Shown one piece after another: positions 1-7,813 of a DNA stretch of 64,000 nucleotides (its first letter is position 1; each line of letters opens with the position of its first letter). Under the pieces are notes generated by a model that had not been told where the DNA came from, did not search any database, and saw only the letters and a list, made by a program, of their open reading frames with translations. This DNA comes from Halorubrum trapanicum (GTDB taxonomy: Archaea > Halobacteriota > Halobacteria > Halobacteriales > Haloferacaceae). Both the position numbers and the translations under genes were made by a program. The DNA lies in the NCBI RefSeq assembly GCF_002355655.1, contig NZ_AP017569.1, positions 2,356,001-2,420,000 on the forward strand, given 5' to 3'.

Positions 1-1155
1 GCGCTCGCGGACGCGACTCGCGCGGTCGTCGACGACGCGGTGTGGTTCGCGACCGAGTACCCGGACGCGGTCGCGACCTACCGCGACGCGATAGCCGACG
101 CGGTCTCGACGGTCCGGTCGGTCCGCCGGACCGTCGACGAGGAGGCGGAAATCACGGCCGAACAGGTCGACGCGGTCGCGGCCGCCGGCGAGACCGCGGC
201 CGACCGCGCGGCCGAGGCCCTCGAACCGCACTTCTCGCCCGGCCCCCGGATCCGCGCCCGGATCGACCGACACGTCGCGGTCCTGCGGGAGTTCGCGCCC
301 CGCGGCGACGTCGACCGCGCGCTGGAGGAACTCGACCGGATGCGGACCGACCTCGCCAGCATTGGCACCTCCATCTACGTCGAGGAAGAGTTCTCTCGGA
401 ACCCGATTCACAACCGGTTGTTCCGCCGGCTGTTGGCGCCGCTGCCGCCGGACGACCCCGAGCGCGGACGCGTCACGACCGGAACGCTCGTCGAGCTCGC
501 GGTCGCGAGCCGCGGCTTCTCGACGTTCGCGCACCGGCCGTACGACCGCGACGGGGTCGACCGCGACCGGATCCCGCGGATCTACGGCGACGCGTTCGGC
601 CCCGAGCGTCAGCGGGAACTACGGGCCCGGCTCGGCCCGATCCCCCGGCCGGAAGACCGCGTCGAGGAGCTGTTCGTCGCGTTCGCCGACCGCCCGCCGC
701 TGGGGAACCGCCGCCGGGAAGCGTTCGAGGGCTGGGCCCGCGAACTCGACGGCGTCCCGGTCCACGTCCAGCGGTACCCTGACGCCGAGACCGCACAGGC
801 GCGGCTGTCCGCGGCCCTCGACGAGGGCGCGACGGAAGGTCGCGCGCCGATCGACCCCGAGGCGACCCTCGCCGGCTCCGACTTTGGCGGGAATTCGTCC
901 GACGACGGGAACGGGTCCGAGACGGACGGCGGAGCGACGCCCGAAACCGACGCCGGCCCGACCGCCTGGCACCGGTTCTACCACCGCGAGGCGGAGGGCG
1001 AGCGGTACGGCTTCGACGAGCACGCCGGCGTCCAGTACGGCTACGTCGTCCGGGCGGGCGAGTTCCTGCTCGCGACCGGCTTCTCCGGCGACGCGTGGGA
1101 GGAGCGGGTCGGCTGGCACGGCCGACTACGGCACGGGTGGGTGACCGGCGCGTGA
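1..1155 (+). CDS. Hypothetical protein, 5' end outside the window
   Basis: The frame is open from the first base of the window, so the true start probably lies upstream; an internal GTG at 40 would give 371 residues. I do not recognise the family. The visible protein is soluble, charged and Arg/Glu-rich, with helical stretches in the first 120 residues, a low-complexity Ser/Gly/Asp linker around residues 290-315 and a C-terminal segment rich in Tyr, Trp and His (residues 320-365). Its stop overlaps the GTG start of the next gene (GTGA), so the two are probably co-transcribed and translationally coupled. The next two genes encode a membrane protein and a lipoprotein, which suggests an envelope-linked role, but that is inference. 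Confidence 0.7.
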   Translation, partial: ALADATRAVVDDAVWFATEYPDAVATYRDAIADAVSTVRSVRRTVDEEAEITAEQVDAVAAAGETAADRAAEALEPHFSPGPRIRARIDRHVAVLREFAPRGDVDRALEELDRMRTDLASIGTSIYVEEEFSRNPIHNRLFRRLLAPLPPDDPERGRVTTGTLVELAVASRGFSTFAHRPYDRDGVDRDRIPRIYGDAFGPERQRELRARLGPIPRPEDRVEELFVAFADRPPLGNRRREAFEGWARELDGVPVHVQRYPDAETAQARLSAALDEGATEGRAPIDPEATLAGSDFGGNSSDDGNGSETDGGATPETDAGPTAWHRFYHREAEGERYGFDEHAGVQYGYVVRAGEFLLATGFSGDAWEERVGWHGRLRHGWVTGA

Positions 1156-1613
1156 ACGCGAACGCGATCGGCCTCGTGGCCGCGGCGTTCGCCCTGGTCG
1201 GCGTCGGCGTCGGAATCGTCGCCGCGGCCGCGACGGGCTGGGCGGAGGCGGCGCTGGCGACCGCCGCGACCGGCGAGACCGCGCGGTTCGGGCCGGTGTT
1301 CGTCGCGCAGTCGTACCTCGCGGCGACCGCGACCGTCCTCGTCTCCGCCGTCCCGCTGGCCGGCGTCCTCGGCGTCCTCGTCGGCTCGCGGGCCCGCGGC
1401 GTCGTCGCCGCGGCGACGACTTGCGGGCTCGGGACCGGCCTCGGCGCGCTGGCGTACGGGCTGATCGCGGTCACGGTGATCGTCGTCTCGCAGGGCGACG
1501 CCGCCGCGCAGGCGCACGGGCTCGCGGACGCGGCCCTGCCGACGCTCGCGACGGCGTTCGTCGCCGGCGCCGTCGGCGCGTCGACCGGTGTCCTCGGGAC
1601 GGTGATGCGATGA
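1152..1613 (+). CDS. Small integral membrane protein
   Basis: The 153-residue product consists mostly of Ala/Val/Gly-rich hydrophobic segments, about four membrane spans, with the N-terminus beginning in the first span. I chose GTG 1152 because it overlaps the stop of the upstream gene by four bases (GTGA) and places the first span directly at the N-terminus; the frame extends further upstream only inside the preceding gene. The stop overlaps the ATG of the following lipoprotein gene (ATGA), so genes 1-3 form a tightly coupled unit. I see no catalytic motif and do not recognise the family. Confidence 0.72.
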   Translation: MNANAIGLVAAAFALVGVGVGIVAAAATGWAEAALATAATGETARFGPVFVAQSYLAATATVLVSAVPLAGVLGVLVGSRARGVVAAATTCGLGTGLGALAYGLIAVTVIVVSQGDAAAQAHGLADAALPTLATAFVAGAVGASTGVLGTVMR

Positions 1614-2263
1614 CCCCCGACCGAGGCGGGCGGGACCCCGCCGACAGCGAGCGACCCGACGGGCGGATCCGACGCGCGTCGCGGCGAGGCGTCCTCGCGG
1701 CCGGCGCCGCCGGGCTACTGGCCGGCTGCCTCGTCACCTCGGAGGAGGAGGGCTCCGACGCCCGACAGGCGGGCGACGGCGCGAGCGGTAACGACACGGA
1801 CGGCGACGGCGCGAGCGGTAACGACACGGACGGCGACGACGCAGACGGCGACGGCGGTGGGGAGTCCGACGACGACGCGGGCGGCGGCGAAACGACCCCC
1901 GACGAGGTCGAGCCGGACGGATCGGGGCTCGTCGTCACCGACGCGACGGTCCTGGGAGTGAGCGACGGCGGGGGACGCACGACCGTCCGGGCTCGCTTGA
2001 CCGTCGAGAACGCGGGACGGTTCGAGTACGGTGTCGTCGAGTTCCGCGTCGACGCGTACGCGACCCCGGCGGGATCGGACGAGCGCGGGGCGGTCGGGTT
2101 CGACTACGTCACGCGGCGGTTCACGGGCGACGACCGGTTCGACGGCTCGCGGCCCCGACGGTTCACCGTCGAGATCACGTTCCCGAGCCGACGGACCGGC
2201 GTCCGGCCCGAACCGGACCGGTACGCAGTCGACGCGGCGGTCAGGCGCGCCGAGCCGATCTGA
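1610..2263 (+). CDS. Tat-exported lipoprotein, FxLYD-like
   Basis: The 217-residue product has a twin-arginine region (RRASRRGVLAAGAAG) followed by a lipobox (LLAGC), so it is expected to be exported folded by Tat and lipid-anchored at Cys42. A Gly/Asp/Asn-rich acidic linker follows (about residues 50-100). The linker contains an exact 30-bp tandem duplication (1772-1831) that encodes the same ten residues twice. The C-terminal 110 residues look like a beta-sandwich of the FxLYD/DUF3426 kind (pattern of TVENAG then YGVVEFRVDAY), common in archaeal lipoproteins of unknown ligand. The ATGA overlap with the upstream membrane protein gene suggests that they act together at the cell surface. Confidence 0.75.
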   Translation: MTPDRGGRDPADSERPDGRIRRASRRGVLAAGAAGLLAGCLVTSEEEGSDARQAGDGASGNDTDGDGASGNDTDGDDADGDGGGESDDDAGGGETTPDEVEPDGSGLVVTDATVLGVSDGGGRTTVRARLTVENAGRFEYGVVEFRVDAYATPAGSDERGAVGFDYVTRRFTGDDRFDGSRPRRFTVEITFPSRRTGVRPEPDRYAVDAAVRRAEPI

Positions 2264-2355
2264 GGCGGTGCGGCGGCCGCGATCGGTGTGAGTTCCCGGC
2301 AGAGAGACTCGCCGTGATCGCTACCTCTTTGTCCGCGCTCGCGAGCCGTGAACCC

Positions 2356-3315
2356 ATGGAGGGACGGGCGGCGGCGCTCGGCGCCGGGACGGTGTTGAAC
2401 GCGCTCGCGACCGGGACGGGCGCGGCGTTCGGCATCGACGTCGAGACGCGCGCGACGGTCGAACTCGACCCCGCGGCCGACGGCGTCGACGGGGAGATCG
2501 CCGAGGACGCCGACGCAGACACCGCCCTGATCGAGCGCTGCGTCGCGCTCGCGACGGAGCGCTGGGGCGACGGCGAGGGGGGCCGCGTCCGGACCGACAG
2601 CGACGTGCCGCTGGCGGCCGGCCTCAAGAGCTCCAGCGCGGCCGCCAACGCGACCGTCCTCGCGACCTGCGACGCGCTCGGGCTCGCGGTCGGCGACGGC
2701 GGCCGCGCAACTGACGACGCGGTCGGCGACGACGGCCGCGCAACTGACGACGCGGTCGGCGACGACCCAGACGACCCCGCGGTCGACGTCACCCGTTTGG
2801 CGGCCTGCCGGCTCGGCGTGCGGGCGGCCCGCGAGACCGGCGTCACGGTCACGGGCGCGTTCGACGACGCGACCGCGTCGATGCTCGGCGGCGTCACCGT
2901 CACCGACAACGCCGCGGACGAACTGCGCGTTCGCGAGCCCGTCGACTGGAACGCCCTCGTCTGGACGCCACCGGAACGGGCCTACTCGGCCGACGCCGAC
3001 GTGGCGCGCTGCGAGGCCGTGGCGCCGATGGCCGACCTCGTCGCCGACCTCGCGCTCGACGGGCGGTACGGCGAGGCGATGACCGTGAACGGGCTCGCCT
3101 TCTCGGCCGCGCTCGGCTTCGACGCCGACCCCGCCGTCGAGGCGATGCCGCACGCCACCGCGGTGTCGCTGTCAGGGACCGGCCCGAGCGTCGTCGCCGT
3201 CGCCGACCCCGCCGACCCCGAGGCCGACCTCGACGCGGTCGCCGACGCGTGGGGCGACCGCCCCGGAACGCTGCGACGAACGACGACCAGGAACGACGGC
3301 GCGGCCGTCGAGTAA
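2356..3315 (+). CDS. aroK: Archaeal shikimate kinase (GHMP family)
   Basis: This enzyme phosphorylates shikimate at the 3-OH with ATP in the aromatic amino acid pathway. Archaea use a GHMP-fold enzyme unrelated to bacterial AroK. The ATP-binding GHMP signature is visible as VPLAAGLKSSSAAANA near residues 90-105, and a C-terminal glycine-rich motif (SLSGTGPSVVAV) matches GHMP motif 3. The length (319 aa) is slightly above the usual 280-290. The excess is an acidic insertion directly after the ATP loop, made of an exact 33-bp tandem duplication (2701-2766) that encodes an 11-residue repeat twice. ATG 2356 is preferred to the upstream in-frame start because it begins at the conserved N-terminus (GRAAALGAGTVLNALATG). 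Chorismate mutase follows 41 nt downstream, a typical haloarchaeal pairing. Confidence 0.93.
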   Translation: MEGRAAALGAGTVLNALATGTGAAFGIDVETRATVELDPAADGVDGEIAEDADADTALIERCVALATERWGDGEGGRVRTDSDVPLAAGLKSSSAAANATVLATCDALGLAVGDGGRATDDAVGDDGRATDDAVGDDPDDPAVDVTRLAACRLGVRAARETGVTVTGAFDDATASMLGGVTVTDNAADELRVREPVDWNALVWTPPERAYSADADVARCEAVAPMADLVADLALDGRYGEAMTVNGLAFSAALGFDADPAVEAMPHATAVSLSGTGPSVVAVADPADPEADLDAVADAWGDRPGTLRRTTTRNDGAAVE

Positions 3316-3356
3316 GCACCCGCTGGCACACCACCCACCGACCCCATCACCTACCA

Positions 3357-3650
3357 ATGAGCGACACACCCAACACCGAGGACCGAAGCCTCGACGAACT
3401 GCGACGCGAAATCGAGGACATCGACCGCGAGATCGTCGAACTGATCGCTCGCCGCACCTACGTCGCAGACACGGTCGCGGCCGTGAAAGACGAACGCGAC
3501 CTCCCGACGACTGACGAGGGCCAAGAGGAGCGCGTGATGGAGCGCGCCGGCGAGAACGCCGAGCGCTTCGACGTGGACGCCAACCTCGTGAAGGCCATCT
3601 TCCGGCTGCTGATCGAACTGAACAAGGTCGAACAGCGGGAGAACCGCTAA
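3357..3650 (+). CDS. Chorismate mutase (AroQ type)
   Basis: The 97-residue all-helical protein matches AroQ chorismate mutases, which convert chorismate to prephenate for Phe/Tyr synthesis. The family signature is visible: LDELRREIEDIDREIVELIARR in helix 1 (with the conserved Arg near residue 16), VKDERDLP, and the C-terminal FRLLIELNKVEQ helix. The start is ATG 3357 in a good spacing context; the longer open frame runs back into aroK. It lies just downstream of shikimate kinase on the same strand, so the two steps of the common aromatic pathway are likely co-expressed. Its stop overlaps the convergent toxin gene by four bases. Confidence 0.92.
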   Translation: MSDTPNTEDRSLDELRREIEDIDREIVELIARRTYVADTVAAVKDERDLPTTDEGQEERVMERAGENAERFDVDANLVKAIFRLLIELNKVEQRENR

Positions 3651-4000
3651 AGCTCTCGCAGCCCGAGGCTGTATCTGAGCGCCTCGTCGACTTCCTCCAT
3701 ACGGGACGCCGGCACGGAGCCGATGTTGTCCCTGATCCGGCGTCGGATCGACACCGTCCGAACCTGACTACAGAGCGCGACCGACTCCTCCCGGAGCGGC
3801 GACTCCGCCTCCTCGACCAGCACTTCGAACGGATACAGATCGTCGCCTCGCGCGGCGGTGAAGGGTACGGCGATGGTCGTCGGTGCGTTCTCGTTCCCGA
3901 CGTCGTTCTGGACGACGAGACACGGTCGCGTCCCGCGCTGCTCGGACACCTCCGTGGGGTCGAGGTCGACGATGACGACGTCGCCGCGGCGAACCTCCAT
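3647..4000 (-). CDS. MazF/PemK-like toxin
   Basis: The 117-residue protein has the MazF/PemK fold signature: RRGDVVIVDLDPTEVSEQRGTRPCLVVQND at the N-terminus (the conserved GDV and the RP(C/A)LVVQN strand), then TIAVPFTA and a C-terminal helix ending RYSLGL. Members are sequence-specific mRNA interferases. ATG 4000 fits the family N-terminus; the longer in-frame start at 4087 would add a Ser/Arg-rich tail that is really the antitoxin region read out of frame. The 3' end overlaps the convergent chorismate mutase gene. A short antitoxin-like reading frame ends 4 nt upstream of the start, but it appears to lack a proper beginning. Confidence 0.85.
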   Translation of the reverse strand: MEVRRGDVVIVDLDPTEVSEQRGTRPCLVVQNDVGNENAPTTIAVPFTAARGDDLYPFEVLVEEAESPLREESVALCSQVRTVSIRRRIRDNIGSVPASRMEEVDEALRYSLGLREL

Positions 4001-4004
4001 CGGA

Positions 4005-4088
4005 TTACCACTCCGGAGCGTCGTCGAGGTACTCGTTCGCCTCGCGAGACGCCTCGGCCATCTCCTCGGCGAGCGCTTCCGACTCATC
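4005..4088 (-). pseudogene. Antitoxin reading frame without a clear start
   Basis: On the minus strand the frame just before mazF reads DESEALAEEMAEASREANEYLDDAPEW and then stops (TAA, 4005-4007), 4 nt before the toxin ATG. This acidic helix ending in an aromatic residue looks like a short MazF-partner antitoxin, whose C-terminal helix usually wraps the toxin. No ATG, GTG or TTG precedes the Asp codon before the stop of the upstream gene. An ATG at 4085-4087 is out of frame by one base, and the only in-frame ATG (4059-4061) would leave 18 residues. Either one base has been lost near 4083-4087, a non-canonical start is used, or translation is coupled in an unusual way. Confidence 0.5.
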
Positions 4089-4121
4089 GGTGCGCCTCGG
4101 CGCGTCGGATCGCGTCCGAGG

Positions 4122-4709
4122 TCAGTCGTCGTCGTTGAGCGCGCGTGCGAACGTCCTGACCCCGACGAATCGGGGGACGCGCTCGCAGTAGGCCTCGTAG
4201 GCGTCGCCGTAGGTGTCGCGGAGCCAGGCCTCTTCGGCGAGCACTTGGAGGACGCCGAAGACGGCGACCGCGACGGCGAGTGCCCCGACGAGCGGGGAAT
4301 TTGCGAGGACGGCGTACGCCGCGAACAGGAGGCCGTAGCCGACGTTCTGGGGGTTGCGGGTGTACCGGTAGAGGCCGTCTGTCCGGAGTTCGTCCTCGCG
4401 GCCCTCGGTCGCGTCCTCGCCGAGATCGACGGCGGACTTGCTGAGGACGGCGAACGCGATCAGAATCCCGACGGCGCCGACGGCGAGACGCCACGGGGCG
4501 GCGAGCGGGCCGGCGTTCCAGTCGAGGACGCCGGTCGCGAACACCGTGGGCAGCAGCGGGCGGCTGAGCGCGAGGTAGACGCAGCGCTTCCGGTCGTCGT
4601 CGCCGGCGGGCCAGGGCCGACGCTCGGGCGCGAGCAGAGAGACGACCATCAGCGTCGAGAGCCCGAAGAGGCAGCCCGCCGCGACGGCGAACGCGACGAC
4701 TTCGAACAC
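4122..4709 (-). CDS. Isoprenylcysteine carboxyl methyltransferase-family membrane protein
   Basis: The 195-residue protein has four to five hydrophobic segments and the C-terminal signature of the ICMT/PEMT superfamily: LYRYTRNPQNVGYG (the SAM-binding RxxRNPxY-like element) and EEAWLRDTYGDAYEAYCERVPRF (the EE...Y..Y..VPRF motif). Family members methylate isoprenyl-cysteine carboxyls or phospholipid headgroups at the membrane. Archaeal members are mostly uncharacterised, so the acceptor cannot be named. It is transcribed toward the toxin-antitoxin pair and lies about 85 nt from nikR. It is complete, with no oddities in length. Confidence 0.8.
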   Translation of the reverse strand: MFEVVAFAVAAGCLFGLSTLMVVSLLAPERRPWPAGDDDRKRCVYLALSRPLLPTVFATGVLDWNAGPLAAPWRLAVGAVGILIAFAVLSKSAVDLGEDATEGREDELRTDGLYRYTRNPQNVGYGLLFAAYAVLANSPLVGALAVAVAVFGVLQVLAEEAWLRDTYGDAYEAYCERVPRFVGVRTFARALNDDD

Positions 4710-4794
4710 CGAACCAAGTTGGATAGACGACAGACATCAATCTGTCGGCCGGATCCGTTCCGCGTCGAGACGCGTTCGTCCGGAAACTCCGGAG

Positions 4795-5187
4795 TCAGTC
4801 GCCGTCGCGGATCAGCATCACCTTCACTCTGCGAACGGCGTCGAAGTCCCGGAGTCGGTACGTCAGTTCGCGGACGCGCTCGGCGTCCCCGCGGCAGAAC
4901 AGCGATTCGAGACACCACTCGCCCTGGTGGGTGTGGCTCGTGTTGAGGATCACGTCCTGGTACTCGTGTTGGGTGCCGTGGAGCTCTCGGATCACCTCGT
5001 GGTGGCGGTAGTCGAAGCCGACGAGCGCGACGACCTCGCCGTCGATGTCCTCGAGCCGCGAGTGCGACTCGACGAACTCCTGCATCGCCTCCCGGACCGC
5101 CCGCGACCGGTTCTCGATCCCCTCGTCTCGCCACGCTCGGTCGAACTCCTCGATCAGCCCTTCTGGGACGTTGAAACTCGTTCGCAT
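4795..5187 (-). CDS. nikR: NikR-family nickel-responsive regulator
   Basis: The 130-residue protein has an N-terminal ribbon-helix-helix (MRTSFNVPEGLIEEFDRAW) and a C-terminal ACT-like domain with the nickel ligands of NikR: His in GTQHEYQ, two His in SHTH and Cys in WCLE. The His-to-Cys spacing in the last pair is one residue shorter than in the Escherichia coli protein as I remember it (five instead of six). ATG 5187 starts exactly at the DNA-binding strand; the open frame upstream is not NikR-like. No nickel importer lies beside it. The possible nickel-dependent LarA-like protein at 11571 and a second NikR paralogue at 53018 are the nearest links. Confidence 0.87.
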   Translation of the reverse strand: MRTSFNVPEGLIEEFDRAWRDEGIENRSRAVREAMQEFVESHSRLEDIDGEVVALVGFDYRHHEVIRELHGTQHEYQDVILNTSHTHQGEWCLESLFCRGDAERVRELTYRLRDFDAVRRVKVMLIRDGD

Positions 5188-5432
5188 CACCTCGGCGTCG
5201 AACCCGCGGCCACAAGAGTGTCGTCGTGACGATTCCACCGGTTCGGTACTACCGCCCACTGAGCGGTCCCGTCCCGACCGTCGAGCGACGACGCTCTCAA
5301 TCGACCTGTTCGGGCCGCTCGCCGGCGCCGTCCCGCTCGGCGCGGTCCACGGCGTCGGATCGGGCCGTCGCCGGCGCGCTGCCCCCTTCGCCGACACGTA
5401 GATTTACCACGGGCGACGGCGTGCGGCCGGTC

Positions 5433-6746
5433 GTGGCATCGCTCTCGTCGTTCGCGGGTGCCGACTCGGGGATCGTCCGAGAGCGACCCTTCCAGCTGCT
5501 GTTGCTCATCAACGTCCTGCCGCCGCTCGGCACCGCACTCCTCTCGCCGGTGCTCGGCAGCCTCGTCGAGCCGCTCGGCGCCTCGACGGCGAACATCGGC
5601 CTCATGATGTCGGCGTTCACCGCGCCGTCGATATTCGTGATCCCGATCGCCGGCGTCGTCTCCGACCGGTACGGCCGGCGGCCCGTCCTGCTGTTCGGGC
5701 TGGTCTGGTTCGGGCTCACCGGCACCGCCATCGCCTTCGTCTCGACGTTCGGCGCGGCGCTCGCCTTGCGCGCGCTCCAAGGGATCGGCTTCGCCGCGCT
5801 CACGCCGATCATCATCACCAGCCTCGGCGACCTGTACGCGGGCACGAAGGAGGCGACCGCCCAGGGACTCCGGTTCACGGGCTCGGGGCTCTCCCAGACG
5901 GCGTTCCCGCTCGCCGCGGGGGTGCTCGTCGGGATGGCGTGGCAGTACCCGTTCCTGCTGTACGCCGTCGCCTTCCCGATCGCCGCCGTCGTCTACGTCC
6001 ACTTCGAGGAGCCGCTCGACCAGTCCGGCGGGATGGGAGGCGACGCGGGTGAGGAGGGCGGCGAGGCGGGTGAGGAGGCGGACGAGGCGGGTGAGGAGGG
6101 CGGCGAGGCGGGAGTCCGGACGCAGCTCGCCGACATGCGCAGGCTCGTCGCGCAGCGCCGCGCGTGGACCATGGTCGTCGCCCGCGGGAGCGCGAACGTC
6201 GCGTGGTTCGGCTTCCTCACCTACAACTCGATCCTCGTCGTCGACGTGCTCGGTTACACCCCGGCGGAGGCGGGGGCGCTCGCGGCGCTCGCGAGCCTCA
6301 CGTACGCGCTCGCGGCGACGCAGGCGGGCCGGATCGCCGACGCCTTCGACGATCGGCTCTACCCGCTCGTGGCGACGAACCTGTCGATGGGCGCCGGACT
6401 CGCGCTCGCCTTCCTCGCTCGGTCGCTCTCGGTCGCCGCCGTCGGCGTCGCGCTCATGGGGATCGGGTTCGGGCTCGTCCTCTCAATCTACCGGAGCGTC
6501 ATCACGGCCCTCCCGCCCCCAGACCTGCGCGGCGGGCTCGTGAGCCTCGGCGAGGGGAGCGGGCGCGCGGCCGCGACGGTGACCCCGGTGGTGATGGGCG
6601 TCGCCGTCGCGCTGGCGACCCGTCCGCTCGGGTTCGAGACGGCCGTCCGCGCGGTCGGCGTCGGCGCCGGCGTCGTCGGCGCCGGCGTCGGGATCGGCTG
6701 TCTGCTCCTGATGAGCGCGTCGCCGCCGATCCGGACCGAGGGGTAG
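5433..6746 (+). CDS. Major facilitator superfamily transporter
   Basis: About 437 residues with 12 predicted membrane spans. The MFS signature between TM2 and TM3 is visible as GVVSDRYGRRPVLL, and a second copy of the pattern follows after the central loop (GRIADAFDDRLYP). Such proteins are mostly drug or metabolite exporters; the substrate cannot be read from the sequence. The central cytoplasmic loop (6031-6115) is built of imperfect 21-bp repeats rich in Gly, Glu and Asp codons. The start is uncertain: GTG 5433 or GTG 5421 both sit just before the first conserved segment, and an AT-rich TATA-like stretch at 5399-5407 would suit a leaderless GTG 5433. It is divergent from nikR. Confidence 0.85.
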   Translation: MASLSSFAGADSGIVRERPFQLLLLINVLPPLGTALLSPVLGSLVEPLGASTANIGLMMSAFTAPSIFVIPIAGVVSDRYGRRPVLLFGLVWFGLTGTAIAFVSTFGAALALRALQGIGFAALTPIIITSLGDLYAGTKEATAQGLRFTGSGLSQTAFPLAAGVLVGMAWQYPFLLYAVAFPIAAVVYVHFEEPLDQSGGMGGDAGEEGGEAGEEADEAGEEGGEAGVRTQLADMRRLVAQRRAWTMVVARGSANVAWFGFLTYNSILVVDVLGYTPAEAGALAALASLTYALAATQAGRIADAFDDRLYPLVATNLSMGAGLALAFLARSLSVAAVGVALMGIGFGLVLSIYRSVITALPPPDLRGGLVSLGEGSGRAAATVTPVVMGVAVALATRPLGFETAVRAVGVGAGVVGAGVGIGCLLLMSASPPIRTEG

Positions 6747-6813
6747 GGCGGTCCGCCCGCTTCGATGGCCGCGACCCCCGAGAGCTTTGTCGGCCGGCCG
6801 CGACGCGGCGACC

Positions 6814-7773
6814 ATGTCCGCCATCGACGTCGCCGTCCTCGACCACGACGCGCACGGCATCCCAGCGGCCGACTACGCGGATCTACTCGCCCGGCGGCTC
6901 CCCGACCGCGAGGTGCGCCTCGCGGCGACGCCGGACGAACACGAGCGCTACCTCCGCGCGGCGACGGTCGTCGCGGGGAAATACATCGACGCCTCCGCGG
7001 TCGCGGCCGCCGAGAACCTCCGGCTGTTCGCGTGTAACTCCGCCGGCGTCGACCACCTCCCGCTGGACGCGCTCGCCGAGCGCGGCGTCGCGGTGACGAA
7101 CGCCTCTGGCGTCCACGGCCCGAACGTCGCCGAACACGTGCTCGGCTGGGTGCTGACGTTCGCCCGCCGGCTCGACGAGGGGCGCCGCCGCCAGCGACGC
7201 CGGGAGTGGCGCCGCTTCCAGTCGTCCATCGAGCTCGCCGGCAGCTCGGTCACGGTCGTCGGCCTCGGCGCCATCGGCGAGGCGATCGTCGCCCGCTTGG
7301 AGGGGTTCGACGTCGAGACGATCGGCGTCCGCTACTCGCCGGAGAAGGGCGGCCCGACCGACGAGGTGGTCGGCTACGACGACCTCCCGGACGTGCTGCC
7401 GGGGACGGACGTGCTCGTCCTCGCCTGTCCCCTGACGGAGACGACTGAGGGGCTGGTGGGTGCTGCGGAGCTCGACGCGCTGCCGACCGACGCGGTCGTC
7501 GTCAACGTGGCGCGCGGTGCGGTGATCGACACGCCGGCGCTCGTGGCCTCGCTGCGGTCGAACGCCCTCCACGGGGCCGCCTTAGACGTCACCGACCCGG
7601 AGCCGCTCCCGAGCGATCACGACCTGTGGGGGTTCGAGAACGTCTTCCTGACTCCCCACGTCGCGGGCCACACGCCGCGCTACTGGGAGCGGCGCGCGGA
7701 GGTCCTCGTCGAGAACCTCGAACGGATCGCCGAGACCGGCGCGTACGAGGGGCTGCGGAATCGGGTGGCGTGA
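6814..7773 (+). CDS. D-isomer-specific 2-hydroxyacid dehydrogenase
   Basis: This 319-residue NAD(P)-dependent enzyme reduces 2-oxoacids or oxidises D-2-hydroxyacids. The Rossmann motif is VVGLGAIGEAI near residue 150. The catalytic triad is visible as Arg in NVARGAVID, Glu in DVTDPEPLP and His in TPHVAGHTP. ATG 6814 is preferred to the upstream in-frame start because the family begins at a beta strand (IDVAVLDHD). It is the first gene of the catabolic island. A D-lactate, glyoxylate/hydroxypyruvate or sugar-acid role would fit the nearby dehydratases and LarA-like protein, but the substrate is unproven. Confidence 0.9.
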   Translation: MSAIDVAVLDHDAHGIPAADYADLLARRLPDREVRLAATPDEHERYLRAATVVAGKYIDASAVAAAENLRLFACNSAGVDHLPLDALAERGVAVTNASGVHGPNVAEHVLGWVLTFARRLDEGRRRQRRREWRRFQSSIELAGSSVTVVGLGAIGEAIVARLEGFDVETIGVRYSPEKGGPTDEVVGYDDLPDVLPGTDVLVLACPLTETTEGLVGAAELDALPTDAVVVNVARGAVIDTPALVASLRSNALHGAALDVTDPEPLPSDHDLWGFENVFLTPHVAGHTPRYWERRAEVLVENLERIAETGAYEGLRNRVA

Positions 7774-7813
7774 AAAGCGGTTCGGACGGCCCGTCGAAAA
7801 CGCGGAGCGAGCG

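Noticed and set aside
4001..4087. N-terminal extension of the MazF-like toxin from ATG 4087
   Set aside because: The added residues are the antitoxin region read in the wrong frame; the toxin family starts at ATG 4000.
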